The notes below the pieces were generated by a model, which was given only the letters and a program-made list of their open reading frames with translations, was not told where the DNA came from and ran no database searches. A DNA stretch of 64,000 nt from Oncomelania hupensis (Eukaryota > Mollusca > Gastropoda > Littorinimorpha > Pomatiopsidae): positions 22,939,700-23,003,699 of the forward strand of contig CM072515.1 of assembly GCA_036898135.1 (NCBI GenBank), written 5' to 3'. Made by a program: the position numbers and the translations under genes. Positions 36,362 to 48,540 of this stretch are shown here, piece by piece. Each line of letters starts with the position of its first letter. The first letter of the stretch is position 1.

Positions 36362-39300
36362 ATAGAGAGGGGTGATGAGGGTATAAATGACCCTATTTTT
36401 TGTCGAAGTCCATGACGCCATTTTGGTTGGCAATAATCACACAAAGCCAGTGATTATGAAATTAAACTTCAGCTGAAGAACTGTAAATTTCACTATGAAA
36501 CAGAGGGCAATAGAACAAATTTGGAAGTAAGACTATAGGGGAGGGGGGGGGGGGGAAGCTAACAATTTTTAAATGCAAAATGTGAGGTTTTATAAGTCCT
36601 GAGCGGACAGTGATGTAATAATGGTTATACTTTAATAAGAAATTAATTTATCATCTTTCATGGCTCATGTGGATAAGAAAACATACTTCATGTAGATAAA
36701 AATACATACTTGGTGTTAGCAAAAATTTGGAAATTCAAAATTGATTGTTTGGCCATGCTGATTTAGTTATGTTTCCAAACCATTAGTACATTTTTTTTAA
36801 CCCTGTGACATGGATGCTTTGTTGTTGTTTTGTTTGCCATACAAGTGGACTTTAAATTGGTTTAAAATGAAACATTCAGTTATTTTCTTCGATTTCAAGG
36901 AGATGTGTGTGGTGGCACTAATGACGGAATTGGCATTGCCTTTTTGATTGAGTTGGTATACCTTATTTTGGAAAATAATGTACACTTATTTATTTATATG
37001 TATCTGTGAACGTGTCTGATGATTATATTGAGAAAAGAGTTTAAAGTGTGAAAAGAAAAAGAGGTAAAGAATGTTAAGAAGAAGAATTTTTTTTTTAAAT
37101 TATCATTTTTTATGTGTGCTTTGCATTATTGCAACAGGAAGAGATATCTTAGATATTAATCAGTGTTTTATTATTTATATTATTATTTGAATCTGTGTAT
37201 CATCATCATTATTTATTATTATTGTTGTTATAAAATTGTTTGTTGTGGTAGTGTGAAAGAGGAAAATCCAATATTTCAATACTTTGAACCTTGCATATAG
37301 TATGGTACATGTCATATATATATTGCACCTCAGGTTTGGCGACGTTTGACTGAAATTGCTCATTCTGTTAGCGTTATGATGTTTAATGTGTTTTATCTCA
37401 TAATGTTTAAATATTGTTTAAATATTCATCTTTAAGGCCTTGTGAATGTATGTGTGCGAGTATGCGTGCAAGCGCTTAAAGCAAACTTTTAAGTTTGGTT
37501 TTGCTTGTTAGAAAATATATTATTATTATTATTATTATTTTCTCTACCTATCTCTGTTATAAATACTGTTAAGAGAGGGAAATGTATGATAATGGTGATA
37601 ACTTTCGTAATTTTTACCTATTCCAAATTAGTTGGTGTGAAAAATGTAGGCTAATCAAACAGAGGGAGACAGAGACAGAGAGAGAGAGAGAGAAACAGAG
37701 AGAGAGAAGGAGAAGAACATGTACACAAATTACAGATTTTAGTTAAAAATAGAAATTACTTCTCTACTTTGTTGACATTATATTTTGTACAAATTCAATG
37801 TAATTTAATTAGCATCATTGTTGTTAATTTTAATTTGTTTAAATTATTTTGTTTATAATATATAATAATGTTATGTGAATAAATATGCAAAATTTATTTT
37901 CATTTCGTTTGTCTTGTTTAAAATGCAAAATACAGACTAACTTCAAATTGGCAAGCACTCCCTAAACATTATTGGTTTGTGTGCCTGTGAATAATCTGTC
38001 TTGTGAAAACGTGTAAAAAACTAAAAGTAATTTAAGATTAAAATGTGAATTTGATGTGCCTATGAATGAAAAAAAAAAGGGGGGGGGGGGGGGTTTGATG
38101 GGAACGTGATCCACGTGACTATTTGGGCGAGTCCATCTTGGAAGTGGTCGAGTCCAAAAATAGGGGCGTTAGGCAGGGCATAAACGGGGAAAAAAGGCCC
38201 TTTCTATTAGTACATTATAAGGACATTATAAGGACATTAAAAGTACTTTTTGTGACAAACTTTTCGCCCATCTATGAACATTTATTTGCGTGGTTTTTTT
38301 TTCTAGCTCATTTATTTATTTATTGATCGGTTACTTTACTTCGTTCTTGCTGTAGTTTACTGTAGACAAATAGAACAAGGAAGGAGAGACTGCAGTTGCA
38401 ATGAACAAGAAGACAATCAATAATCTTTATACAATCTTTATTTGGCATACACAAATGTGGACATAGCAAGATACCATTTTATGCATTTTCAGTTTACACT
38501 CACCTCTTCCTTATGACACCCTTTCCAACCCCTGCATGCAACTCCGCGTTATAAAAGTATTTCAGATTATGCACTATCTATTGGTACTTTCCGAGCAGCA
38601 CGTGTTAATCGACCTTCCGGAAGTGCGACAAAAGCGTGAGGCACGCGCCCTTCCACATGTTTTTTGTTGTTGTTGTTTGTTTATTCGTTTGTTTGTTGTT
38701 GTTGCTGTTGTTGTTTTTTTAACGAAAAGTCGTTCTCGATCACTCCGACCTTATATTGACTGTTTACAAACAAAGCAGGCTTATAATTAGAAATAAAATG
38801 TTTGCTGTGATGAATTACTTTCGACATTCAAGTACCGCGAATTGGATCGCATCGAGAACAATTATTATCATTGATATTTTCTATCTGCACGGAAGGCACG
38901 TGACAATTAAGGAGGCGTTATTATTCTCCGTGCGACCTACAACTGACGTTTTGAAGTAAAGCAAGGTAGGTCTAAGAAGCAGGCACTGAAACAAGGTACG
39001 TAGGCCTATCGAATGCACTTAACGGCATTTTACAATCTCCACTTTCCCCATCCCCATCCCTCCAAAATTCCAGTCTCTAATTTTGTTCGGATAATGCGAA
39101 GTCCAGAGCAAACTTGTGACATATTAATTCCTTAAGCCATGATCTTCTGCCTACAGTAGATTACTTTCGATCGTATCACTGCTACATTCCACTGTTAATG
39201 AATTACGCGCTCTCTTACTCTTCTTTCCTTCCTCCCCTTATCAGGGGTAAACGCTTCTGAGAAGAAAAAAAAATTAATTGTAACCGGACTAGCACGTGCT

Positions 39301-39884
39301 ATGCGTTGCGATGCACGTGCGCGTATCGTGCTTAACGAAACAAAAATGTAAACAAAATAGTGATCGGCCTCCCCTTCACGTGCTTTCATTGCCATGTTAG
39401 TTCTTGCTGGTCGTGTTGAGTATGCCTATATGAGAATGTACTCAAATAAACCAAAGAGTAGGCCTATGGATCAATATAAACAAAACTAGCTTTAAATATG
39501 ACATCAAAGTAAAACAAATAAATTTGGTTTTAAAGATCGACGGAAAACCCCACCGTCACCAAACTTCCCCATCCAATTTTGGCCTTTCTTTGCAAGTGGC
39601 CGACAACAATATGGCCCCGCAACAATTGTACAGAAGTGTAATTAATACTAAATACAGAGGTGCAATTATAACTAAATATAATATTCCGTTCATTGCACAT
39701 CACGTCGGTTCCTCATCCCCCCCCCCCTCTTCACCCTCCCACTACCCCCCCCCCCCTCTTCACCCTCCCACTACCCCCCCCTCTTCACCCTCCCACTATC
39801 CCCCGACATCCATCTCTTTCTCTCTTTCTCTCTCCCCTCCTTCCCTCATCTTCTCTTTCTCACCCTCGCACGCACATGCACACT
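36362..39884. other. Intergenic stretch without recognised genes
   Basis: AT-rich sequence with short A, G and ATT tracts (G runs at 36540-36555 and 38081-38094; ATT near 37521; GA near 37677). The part from 38600 to 39450 is somewhat richer in CG and has cacgtg-type motifs, but no exon could be supported on either strand. A C-rich tract with ccctcttcaccctcccacta repeats lies at 39715-39800. Confidence 0.6.
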
Positions 39885-40090
39885 CGGGCATCCAGGTTCG
39901 AATCCCGTGATGGGCATTTAAAAGTGGCCATTTGTTGACTGTCCATTTTAGCAGAATGATTGCTCTGGTGGTTCAGTGTTGATTAAGGTCCCTACCCTTT
40001 GTTCCCTGGGATGATTATCCCCATCTGCCATATCGCCAATGATGGGTGTAGACGTTAAGCGTCAGCAATGTTCATTCACTCATTGGGACA
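39885..40090 (+). repeat. 5'-truncated tRNA-derived SINE
   Basis: A perfect RNA polymerase III B box, GGTTCGAATCC, lies at about 39894-39904 (aggttcgaatcccgtgatgg), but no A box is found at the right distance upstream. The body ends with gtgtagacgttaagcgtcag and ttcattcactcatt, resembling tails of tRNA-derived mollusc SINEs as I recall them. Confidence 0.65.
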
Positions 40091-40468
40091 AATTACTTTC
40101 ATAACCAGTCCTCGCTATACGGTGGACTAGCGGATGATGACGATGATAACAGCACGACGATGACTGCTGATTAGGGTGCCTTCACTGTGTTGTGATATAA
40201 AGACCTAGGGGTAAAGCCCAAACACTCCTTTCATCAGCAAAGAATAATTCAACAATTAATTACGTTTGAATGTTTTGCATTAGTACAAAAAGTGCTGCAT
40301 TGCAATCATCGCGTAACTTAGCATTTTTAGTTTGCTACTCCTTAAAATTAATAAACAAAATAAAATAGGCTACAGTTTTAAAAAGTCCAGCAGATGTGTT
40401 ATTTAAAAAAAAAAAGTATATTATAACGATCTAAATATTTCCTATCCGAAATTTCAAAAACGATAACT

Positions 40469-40532
40469 ACAAAGATGATGATGATGATGGCGAGGATAAT
40501 GATGATGATGATGACGACGACGATGATGGTGT

Positions 40533-40568
<36 letters not shown>

Positions 40569-40584
40569 CGACGACGACGACGAC

Positions 40585-40627
<43 letters not shown>

Positions 40628-40632
40628 GTGTT
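40469..40632. repeat. (GAT/GAC)n compound microsatellite
   Basis: About 160 bp of GAT with GAC and GGT interruptions. Confidence 0.95.
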
Positions 40633-41045
40633 GATGATGCTATGATTATAACAGGCAGGATTATGGTGAAGACTGAGAAACAAATCCTGTAAATACAGAA
40701 ATGCGTACCGATGTGGTATGATTATGTGTCATCTTTGGCAGTGGTGGTTGACGGATAACGATGTCACAAGAAAATGCCAGCTAGGTTTGCTCCCAAAGTT
40801 AACTCGTGTGTCTTTTCATATGCTGTCGTGTGTTGTTATGAGCGTCGTCCATTACAAAGACAGTTTCAAACCCGCCCGATCATACCGGGCGTACCTTACC
40901 CGATTTCAAGGTTTCGCTTCTTTTCCAGCTGTCGAAACAGGCGCCTTATCTGGATATAAAGAGAGCACAGCAATGGCATGGAGGTACCTTTCTGAATGGT
41001 TGCATACACAAAAACACCACGATATAATACACTAGTACCAAGTTC

Positions 41046-41068
41046 TGGGGGGGGGGGGGGGGGGGGGA
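41046..41068. repeat. Poly(G) tract
   Basis: A G run of 20 or more bases; exact length may be unreliable in assemblies. Confidence 0.85.
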
Positions 41069-41628
41069 AATCTTCCACCATTTGTCATCAAATATGTAAG
41101 TACGAGAGAGTTTCTTGAGATGTAGGTTATAAATTTATAGGGCCCAATAATTACTATATAGATCTATTTCCGTGCTGAACGCGCCGCTAGCTTCTTTGAC
41201 TGCAAAAAAAACATAAACAAAGTTTACACCATTTTGCACACTTTTCCCCGATAGACAATATCCGGTTTACATTTAATGTTTGCTAGGCCTGTAGACAAGT
41301 TTTCACGTGCGATTTTTTTTTTTTGTTCATAGGCGCCAGAATTAGTTATTTTGTAATCTAAGACTCGGATGTACGCACAGGCCCAGAGCACTTGCTCATC
41401 TCCTTGTAATAGGCACTTTAAATTTTATGTCCAGCTTATTACTTTTCACAGGCTGTCTATTATTTATTTATACTTTTTATTTTAAAAATTCCCTCTCCTT
41501 ACTTGTTTCCCTCTAAACTATTTGTGTCACTTTCCCTTCCCTTGGATTTTTCCTACCAGTCTGGTTTATATTTACTTAATTTAGCAATGAACAACTATGT
41601 GTGCTGATATAGGCGTGATTCAAGGGAG

Positions 41629-41629
<1 letters not shown>

Positions 41630-41712
<83 letters not shown>
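41630..41712. repeat. (GA)n microsatellite
   Basis: A perfect GA array of about 80 bp, just beyond the inferred 3' end of MOSMO. Confidence 0.97.
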
Positions 41713-41714
<2 letters not shown>

Positions 41715-41880
41715 CTGTAAATCATCAAGAGATGTTTCTTATGATGATTTATCCCCCCAAAAAAGTAAGTTTTAAAATGAAGAAGAATTTATTAAAAACT
41801 CAGAAAAATGAATGTGCACAAATTCTTATGTATAAAGATTATTTTTTTTTTTAAAATTTCATGCAGTTTGAAAGCAATTT

Positions 41881-41897
41881 ATTTATTTATTTATTTT
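41881..41897 (-). terminator. MOSMO: Candidate MOSMO polyadenylation signals
   Basis: On the minus strand several overlapping AATAAA hexamers (aataaataaataaat) occur at the point where the T-rich skew of the MOSMO strand ends. Confidence 0.3.
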
Positions 41898-42387
41898 GGT
41901 GTACGAATGTACTCAGAAAAAAATACATTGTAAGACATTGTATACAAAATACAATTTTAAAACATCAAACATCATAGCAAAAATACAACTCCTTTCATCT
42001 TCCATTTTTGGATGCAGATTACATAAAGATACATACATACATAAAGATTGTGTTAAAAGAATATGCCCGACTACCAACTTTGGTAGTCAAGTTATTCAAC
42101 AAAATGTTATGTGATAAAACCTTCACACATTTACTGAGTCTATGATACTTTCCAATTAGAGAAGGATCAAATACATTTGACTAGAACATTACGAGCACCT
42201 TAATATTAAACAATCAGCAAAAAGCAGACCTGAAATTTAAAAAAAAAAAGAAAGGATTAAAGCACCAAGCTTTCTAAATGTAAATTTTTTTTCAAACAGT
42301 CACACTGCTGATTACATATTAAAGCCTTCTAAATGTAAAGTGTATTTTAAACAGTCATGTCTATTTCAAGACATAATATAGACTATA

Positions 42388-42628
42388 GCAACTTTTAAAC
42401 AGAATTTTTCAAGTTCCTGTTAAAAAACTGCTACTGTTTAATTTATAATTATGTATATTTTATCCTCTGCTAATTATATATTATTTAAAGATTTTACCAT
42501 CCTAAGTACACATTTTATCAAATCCTGTTTAAATGTTAGGGTCAACTCAAATCACTGTGACTATGTCTTGTGAGATATGTGAGCATTATAAACTCTTTTC
42601 TTCTTCTTCTTCTTATTTTTTTAAAAAG

Positions 42629-42719
<91 letters not shown>

Positions 42720-42978
42720 CTTAATATTATTATAAACTAGCAACTTTTAAACAGAGTTTTTCAAGTTCCTGTTAAAAAACTTTTACTGTTTAATTTATAA
42801 TTATGTATATTTTATCCTCTGCTAATTATATATTATCTAAAGATTTTACCATCCTAAGTACACATTTTATCAAATCCTGTTTAAATGTTAGGGTCAACTC
42901 AAATCACTGTGACTATGTCTTGTGAGATATGTGAGCATTATAAACTCTTTTCTTCTTATTATTATTATTTTTAAAACA

Positions 42979-43041
<63 letters not shown>

Positions 43042-43074
43042 ATATTATTAATCTTAATATTATTATAAACTAAT
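42388..43074. repeat. Tandem duplication, two units of about 340-350 bp, with ATT/AAT arrays
   Basis: Unit 1 (42388-42739) and unit 2 (42740-43074) are nearly identical from gcaacttttaaacag through cttgtgagatatgtgagc to cttaatattattataaact. They differ mainly in the simple repeat. Unit 1 has (AAT)n running directly into (ATT)n (42631-42717), a perfect self-complementary pair, while unit 2 has only (ATT)n. Confidence 0.95.
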
Positions 43075-44392
43075 TTATTACTGGTACAAATTTTGGGCAC
43101 AGTTCTACACGAAATAGGAAGATGTACTCTATTACATTAGCAAACGTCTGCTCAAATTAATGTAAATGATGTTAAAACTGGCAGTAACAGCACAAGGACT
43201 TAGGAGCTAAATCTCTGTAGTAGTAACTAGTATGGTACAGAAACAAAGATTCTAAACAATTTGTCCTTCAAATTCATTTTCTTGGATGGCAATATATATG
43301 TATTGCAACAAAAAATCAACAACATCAACATTGAAAACAAGAAGATAAAAAAAGAAAAAAAAAAGTCAACAACATCCACATTCATGATCTATAATTAATA
43401 AGTGCAATCAATGCAATGAACTTTTTTTTTTAAAAGCCCCATTTCACTCTCTGGCACTCTTCTGTTATAATAGTAAATACAAATGAAAAATAATCAACAG
43501 TACTTGGAGTTTACTTAGCAGAACTGAAGGAGATTGCATGTATGTGCACAGCATTACCATGAGAACACACACTGGAAAGTGCATTTTACAATAAAATGCT
43601 TAGATAAATAAACCTCCTCTTGCATGAGTGGAAACAAGTGAAATTCCTTCTTTTTTTTTTTTTCAAAATTGGGCACAACCCAAAATCTGATCATACAGAA
43701 TAAAGAAGAAAATAACAGTCACAGTCACAGAACCATAGTGTAGGTCACTCTTGATATCTTGTACTGTTCACACAGAAACACTCATGCAGTATACATTGCT
43801 ATCACATGTATAGTTATTTTCTACTTAAAAAAAAAAAAAATTATCCCCGGAATGGTTAACCAAACTTTTTAGCATTCGTGACTCATAGAAAAGAACTAAA
43901 CAAGTTGTAGCATTGAAATATAATGTTATTTGTAACTTTCTGTTATTTGCAAAAATATTATGGGCTTTCCAAAAATATATACTCCTTTAGTGTGTAGTGT
44001 GTTACTAGTAAATCTTGTGACACAACCTATCGGGTTCACAGGCACTTGCCAGCATGATTAATTTATGATGCTACAAATACTTATTTTCAAAGTGTTCAGT
44101 TTCAGATCTACAAGCAAGAATACCCCATTTCCAGAGTTTGTGAGGAAATTGCAGAAGGCGTGGAATTCAATGTATCAGTATTCAATATGAAGCTCCCTCT
44201 CAGCACCAAGACACATCTTTATCGTTCTTTGAGATTCAGCAATTTAATTTTTAAAAGATGGCCAATACACAGGCAGCTATAAATGGATTGCTCCGTAAAT
44301 ATTTGTCATCAATACTGGTAATGTGGCAATGTTTAAGGTTACAATGTATGCACACACTGTAAAAGTCTGCAGCAGCTCCTGTGGATTGAGAA

Positions 44393-44899
44393 TCAGAAGT
44401 GAGGAAGGCAGACTTTGCTGGCAAACAACTGTGACACCACTGTGATCCACAGAGCCAGCACAAAGAAGATGTAGGATGTTCCTACCCTAAAGTTGTTGGG
44501 CAGCTGATAAGCCTCCCCACCAATCTGGTCCATGTCAAAGCCGATAGGGAAAATCACAGCAGCCAGACAAAACAAGATCATGGCCAGGAAACCTAGCCAG
44601 CGAGCAAACTTGATCACTCTGCACTGCCAGTAGGAAAAGGCCAGCAGGATGATGGTGATGTTGATGCACAGAACACCCAGCACTATGCACACAAACGTCA
44701 GCAGCCACTCACCTCGGACGGGGTCAGGAACGAAGCAGATGGAAGGACGGCCGATGATGGTGAGACAGGTTTTCAGCAAACCGATGTTGGTGTCGCCTCC
44801 TATTTCTGAGACGATCCAGTGAGGCATGGCGAGGCTGGTCACCGCAAAGATGTCAGCAGCAAGAAACAAAGCTCCAGAAATCATGCTCAGCTTATCCAT
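44393..44899 (-). CDS. MOSMO: Modulator of Smoothened protein homologue, complete, 168 residues
   Basis: Starting at ATG 44899 the product reads MDKLSMISGALFLAADIFAV, later PHWIVSE, FARWLGFLAMILFCLAAVIF, PIGFDMDQIGGEAYQLPNN and GTSYIFFVLALW, ending LFASKVCLPHF. The MDKL start, SGxLFLAADIFA, ARW...MILFC.AA.IFPIGF and GKVCLP-like end are diagnostic of MOSMO (C16orf52), a small four-pass claudin-like protein. In vertebrates it works with MEGF8 and MGRN1 to lower ciliary Smoothened and damp Hedgehog signalling. Four hydrophobic segments (about 8-27, 74-98, 108-128 and 144-164) and two extracellular cysteines fit. Length matches the vertebrate protein. A frame extends upstream, but the acceptor ttgcag at about 44912 lies between, so MDKL is the likely start. 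The coding region is uninterrupted. Confidence 0.93.
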   Translation of the reverse strand: MDKLSMISGALFLAADIFAVTSLAMPHWIVSEIGGDTNIGLLKTCLTIIGRPSICFVPDPVRGEWLLTFVCIVLGVLCINITIILLAFSYWQCRVIKFARWLGFLAMILFCLAAVIFPIGFDMDQIGGEAYQLPNNFRVGTSYIFFVLALWITVVSQLFASKVCLPHF

Positions 44900-45165
44900 C
44901 ACTTTCTTTCTGCAAACAAAAAAAATCCCCAAACATTTCATAAGTAGTAAGTTCTTCTTCTTCCTTTAATGTCTATCTGTCATACTCTACAATTACTGAC
45001 CTATTAAGGGTTATTTTGTAGTACTGCGCTGTGGGTTCTTTGCTGGAGGCAAAAGAAAACAAATTGTCTGCTACTATAGTCTATACATTTAAAAATTTAC
45101 TCTAAATTTACTTTAACGTCATCTGTTTTGCTCATGGTTACTGCCCTCACTGGTCCACAGTTCTA

Positions 45166-45166
<1 letters not shown>

Positions 45167-45226
<60 letters not shown>
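45167..45226. repeat. (AAT)n microsatellite in the putative MOSMO intron
   Basis: A perfect AAT array of about 60 bp. Confidence 0.96.
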
Positions 45227-45550
45227 TTACTTATTAGTGTTAAATTTACAAATAATAACTAACAAAATATAAATAAAACGATTAATCAACAATTCAGAAA
45301 TATTCTAGTTTCTACACTAATGAGTAATGTAATTTATATACAACATATGCTCACCAAACACTATAACACTTTTTGTTATTAAAGATCGAAGCACTATCTT
45401 TGGTGGGTAAAGGTGAAATACAGTCTCAAATAAAATAACTTTAGTCGCAAGTATACTTGTGCCTTTAGTCCAATCGACCAATGGCAATGAACGATGAAAT
45501 TTTATGTAAACACCATATAAAAAAAGCCTCGAAAGTTGTTTCAGACTTAC

Positions 45551-45720
45551 CAGCCTATTGTGCTAAACAATAAAATGCCAACACCAAACAGTTGGATGCA
45601 GCGGAACCTACTCGTAGCAAATACATTTCACCTGCAGAATTCATGCACTTTGCACTAAATTATGAACTCCAAACTCCAACGACGAAAATCTTTTTCATAC
45701 TGGAAGCCATTTTGTTCATA
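45551..45720 (-). other. MOSMO: Probable 5' UTR exon of MOSMO with upstream ORF
   Basis: On the minus strand the sequence ends at a strong donor (ggctg|gtaagt, GT at 45550-45549), matching the acceptor just upstream of the MOSMO start. It holds a short complete frame from ATG 45719 to TAA 45660 (MNKMASSMKKIFVVGVWSS). Upstream is a non-repetitive stretch of about 60 bp (ccggagtggcc), then a CT array. An alternative donor (ctgcag|gtgaaa) is at 45631. No transcript support is available. Confidence 0.4.
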
Positions 45721-45793
45721 AGTACATGGGAGGCCACTCCGGTTAAACAAAACAAAACAAAAACATAATACAGAACGTGATTACTGCCCTTCG

Positions 45794-45915
<122 letters not shown>

Positions 45916-46016
45916 AAAACAAAACAAAAACATAATACAGAACGTGATTAATCCCCTTCCTCTCTCTCTCTCTCGCTCTCTCTTTCTCTCTCTCTGTCTC
46001 TCACACACACAAACCG

Positions 46017-46018
<2 letters not shown>

Positions 46019-46092
<74 letters not shown>

Positions 46093-46495
46093 GACCTTTA
46101 TATAGCGCTATTACTTGTCTTTTTATAGACAAGCGCATAGCGCTTTACATGAAAAGAAAAAAACAAACATAAAACAAAACAAAACAAAAAAACCACACAC
46201 AAAATCAAAAAATACATAAAGTTAACTTTCTGTAAACAAGTCATCACAATCACAGCAAATCCACAAGCATAGCCAAAAGCAGAACAAATAATTATGAGCT
46301 GCGGCTAGGGTCTATAGAATGAAGGATTTAGTCAGGATAGTAGAGTTTGAAGAGGTGAGATTTTAGAGCTTGCTTGAATGAGGGTGTGGTCTGCTTGTGT
46401 CTGATGTTGGCTGGAAGAGTGTTCCATTGTCTGGGTGCACAATAGGTGAATGCCCGTTCTCCGTACATTTTGGTGTTGGTTTTTTTTGACGCAAA
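46019..46495 (-). mobile_element. CR1/L2-like LINE 3' end with (ATT)n tail
   Basis: The minus strand from about 46480 reads MYGERAFTYCAPRQWNTLPA, then NIRHKQTTPSFKQALKSHLF and KLYYPD stop, the classic LINE polyprotein C-terminus. Its 3' UTR ends with a small hairpin (cgcttgtctataaaaagacaag) and GCGCTATATAAAGGTCC, running directly into (ATT)n (plus-strand AAT, 46019-46090). The array is therefore the LINE tail. The 5' side is cut by the RTE insertion at 46501. Confidence 0.85.
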
Positions 46496-46500
46496 GGCAA

Positions 46501-47010
46501 TATCCTATCCTATCCTATCCTTTCCTATCCCGTAACTCGGAAGTCGTTGGGGCACCACAGATGATCGTTTAACCAGCGTACTCCATCTTTCTATGTCCTC
46601 AGCAACCCTCATGGCTTCACTCAGTGTCAAGCCAGTCCATTTTCGAACGCAATATAAGATTAACAAAATTCATTGGCAAAGGACAGCAAGTATTACAGAC
46701 CATCACACAAGCCATTGGACAACATGATGACATGCTCACAGAGGGGAAGAAACGGAAACTCCGATGGTATGGCCACGTCACCAGAGCATCAGGCCTTGCA
46801 AAGACCATCCTGCAAGGCACGGTGAAAGGAGACAGAAGAAGTGGGAGAAAGAAAAAGAGGTGGGAGGACAACATTCGAGAATAGACTGGCTTGACACTGA
46901 GCGAAACCATGACCATGAGGGATACTGAGGAAAGAGAAAGATTGAGTACGCTGGTAAAACGATCATCTGTGGTGCCCCAACGACCTGCGAGTTACGGGAT
47001 AGGACAGGCT
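46501..47010. mobile_element. Two RTE-type LINE 3' fragments in inverted arrangement
   Basis: 46501-46647 is a minus-strand 3' end, with its (GGATA)n tail read as tatcctatcc. It is joined directly to a longer plus-strand fragment (46648-47010) encoding KLRWYGHVTRASGLAKTILQ and KRWEDNIRE, which has a TAG where most copies encode Trp, and ending in gttacgggataggacagg. Both contain the same terminal 145 bp, so they form an inverted repeat. No functional protein. Confidence 0.82.
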
Positions 47011-47717
47011 TTGAACAGTCCGGCAGGCCAAAATTAAACGCCTGCTCAAGTTCGGAATTAACCATGTTCTGACTTCAATATGATGACCAATATTCAGACA
47101 TATATTGTGGTTCCAGTTCATAAAAAACAGCGAAAATGGCAGAAGTAGGCTAGTACAGTTTGAGGTGTGTGTAGACTTTCGAAAGGCTAATCATTGCATT
47201 GTTCCCGTTTCCTCAGCGCTTAAACTTATACAGTACATATAGTGTGAATGTTGAAATGGAAAACCTCGGAACTTAAATTATAAAGGACAGGTAAATTTGT
47301 CTTTCTAGCAAAATCACGGAACTACTTTTACTTACTTTTAGTTTTTGGAGCTCCTCAGACTTCGAAAAACTGATGTGACCGGAGAGAATCTTTATTTTGT
47401 GATTCTATGTATTTTTGTTAACATTTAGTGGTTTCACGAAATTGTCTTTAGATGTAACGTGCTGTAGGAATTCTCCATTGTGGGTAATACACGATTTGTC
47501 GTCTTGATTCGAGAAATTCAGTGCGTCCTTTGAATTCTGAACTTTACCTGTAAAAAGAAATTATGGATCTGTTGGACATGACGACACCAAGAACCAGAAC
47601 TAGTCATTCTAACAACTACATGAAATAAAAATCTAACCTTAGGCATAAAAGCAGCAAACCCTTTTTGTAGAAAGATTATAGCTTTCACCAGCAGGAAAAC
47701 TCTTCATCTGCCGAAAT

Positions 47718-48540
47718 ATGATCGTCGTTATCATCGTGAACATCATTCTCCACCATCACCATCGCCTCCACCCCCCCCCCACCACCACCAACAACAACAA
47801 CATCAACAACAGCCACAACAGCAACAATATTTACGTAAACAAAACGTCAAAAGAAGTTGCAGAAGAGCCAGTCTACGTGGATGATCGCCTTCGAGCACGA
47901 CGGCGCCGTCAACCACAACCTGGATGTGATATCAAAGGTGGTCACGCTGTCGACGTGTCTCGACAGTGACGTCACTGACGAGGGGGTGGATGGACAGTGG
48001 AGTGAGACAGAGAAGTAGCAGCAGCAGCAGAAGGCTCTGGTTCTGACGTTCACTCACTCCAAGGGGGACAACTTCTGGAATGAGGATAGTGGAGAGAGCG
48101 GGGCGATTGGGAAAAGCGGGGGTGGGGGTAGGGACTAGTGTCTAGATTCCGCAATACCTTGAACAACCTCCTGACCAACAACAACAACAGTGGCCTCGCT
48201 ACCAACAAGAACAAACGGCAACCACCGCCAATAACAAGAAAAATAAGAACACCAATAGTTCCACCATGGCTAACAGCAAGACGGGAAACACGACGAAGTG
48301 GTCGGAGGCGAGCCCCTAGCCTGTATTCCCTTGCTTACGAGCCCAGTTTGTACGTGGGCTGTCTCAGCAGTCAACAGAGTAACAGAAAGGTCTCCGGGGT
48401 TGTCTTGGAGATGGCGACCGCATCTCCACGATCGCCTGCATCTTCAACAGGTAATCAAATTCAGTGCGTATTGTCAACGGGAGCTTCGTTAGTTCGTCAT
48501 TCTGTGCAAAGGGTTGAGAGATCATCATTGTTGTGATATA
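47718..48540 (+). pseudogene. Unidentified coding-like sequence with broken frames
   Basis: This stretch is richer in G+C and codon-like. Different frames give a His/Pro/Asn-rich segment (47730-47870), then MIAFEHDGAVNHNLDVISKV and VTLSTCLDSDVTDEG (about 47880-48000), a TAG near 48016, and KALVLTFTHSKGDNFWNED (48030-48085). Another frame gives SLYSLAYEPSLYVGCLSSQQ (48320-48380), ending near a possible donor (caacag|gtaatc, about 48450). I do not recognise the protein. Frame changes suggest a pseudogene, exons with unrecognised introns, or sequencing errors. Confidence 0.35.

Larger units (their letters stand above)
41880..44392 (-). other. MOSMO: Putative 3' UTR of MOSMO
   Basis: On the gene's own strand this region is T-rich and lacks frames. 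It holds the 350-bp tandem duplication described separately and ends near overlapping AATAAA signals (plus-strand tttatttatttattt at 41879-41897). Inference from composition, orientation and signals; no transcript evidence. Confidence 0.4.

Noticed and set aside
39894..39904. A tRNA gene, suggested by a perfect B box
   Set aside because: No A box or cloverleaf can be drawn upstream, and the following sequence is SINE-like; annotated as a truncated tRNA-derived SINE.
40896..40980. Minus-strand peptide MPLLCSLYIQIRRLFRQLEK followed by KRNLEIG and a GTAAGG donor, bZIP-like in appearance
   Set aside because: Only about 27 residues with no supporting exon, promoter or partner nearby; charge-rich chance similarity is as likely.
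40718..41035. Plus-strand 105-codon frame beginning MIMCHLWQWW
   Set aside because: No recognisable domain, atypical composition, and it overlaps the minus-strand candidate; no splice or poly(A) context.
44900..44941. Upstream in-frame ATG giving MOSMO an extra MKCLGIFFVCRKKV
   Set aside because: A polypyrimidine tract and ttgcag acceptor lie within this stretch, and the family begins MDKL; the extension is intronic.
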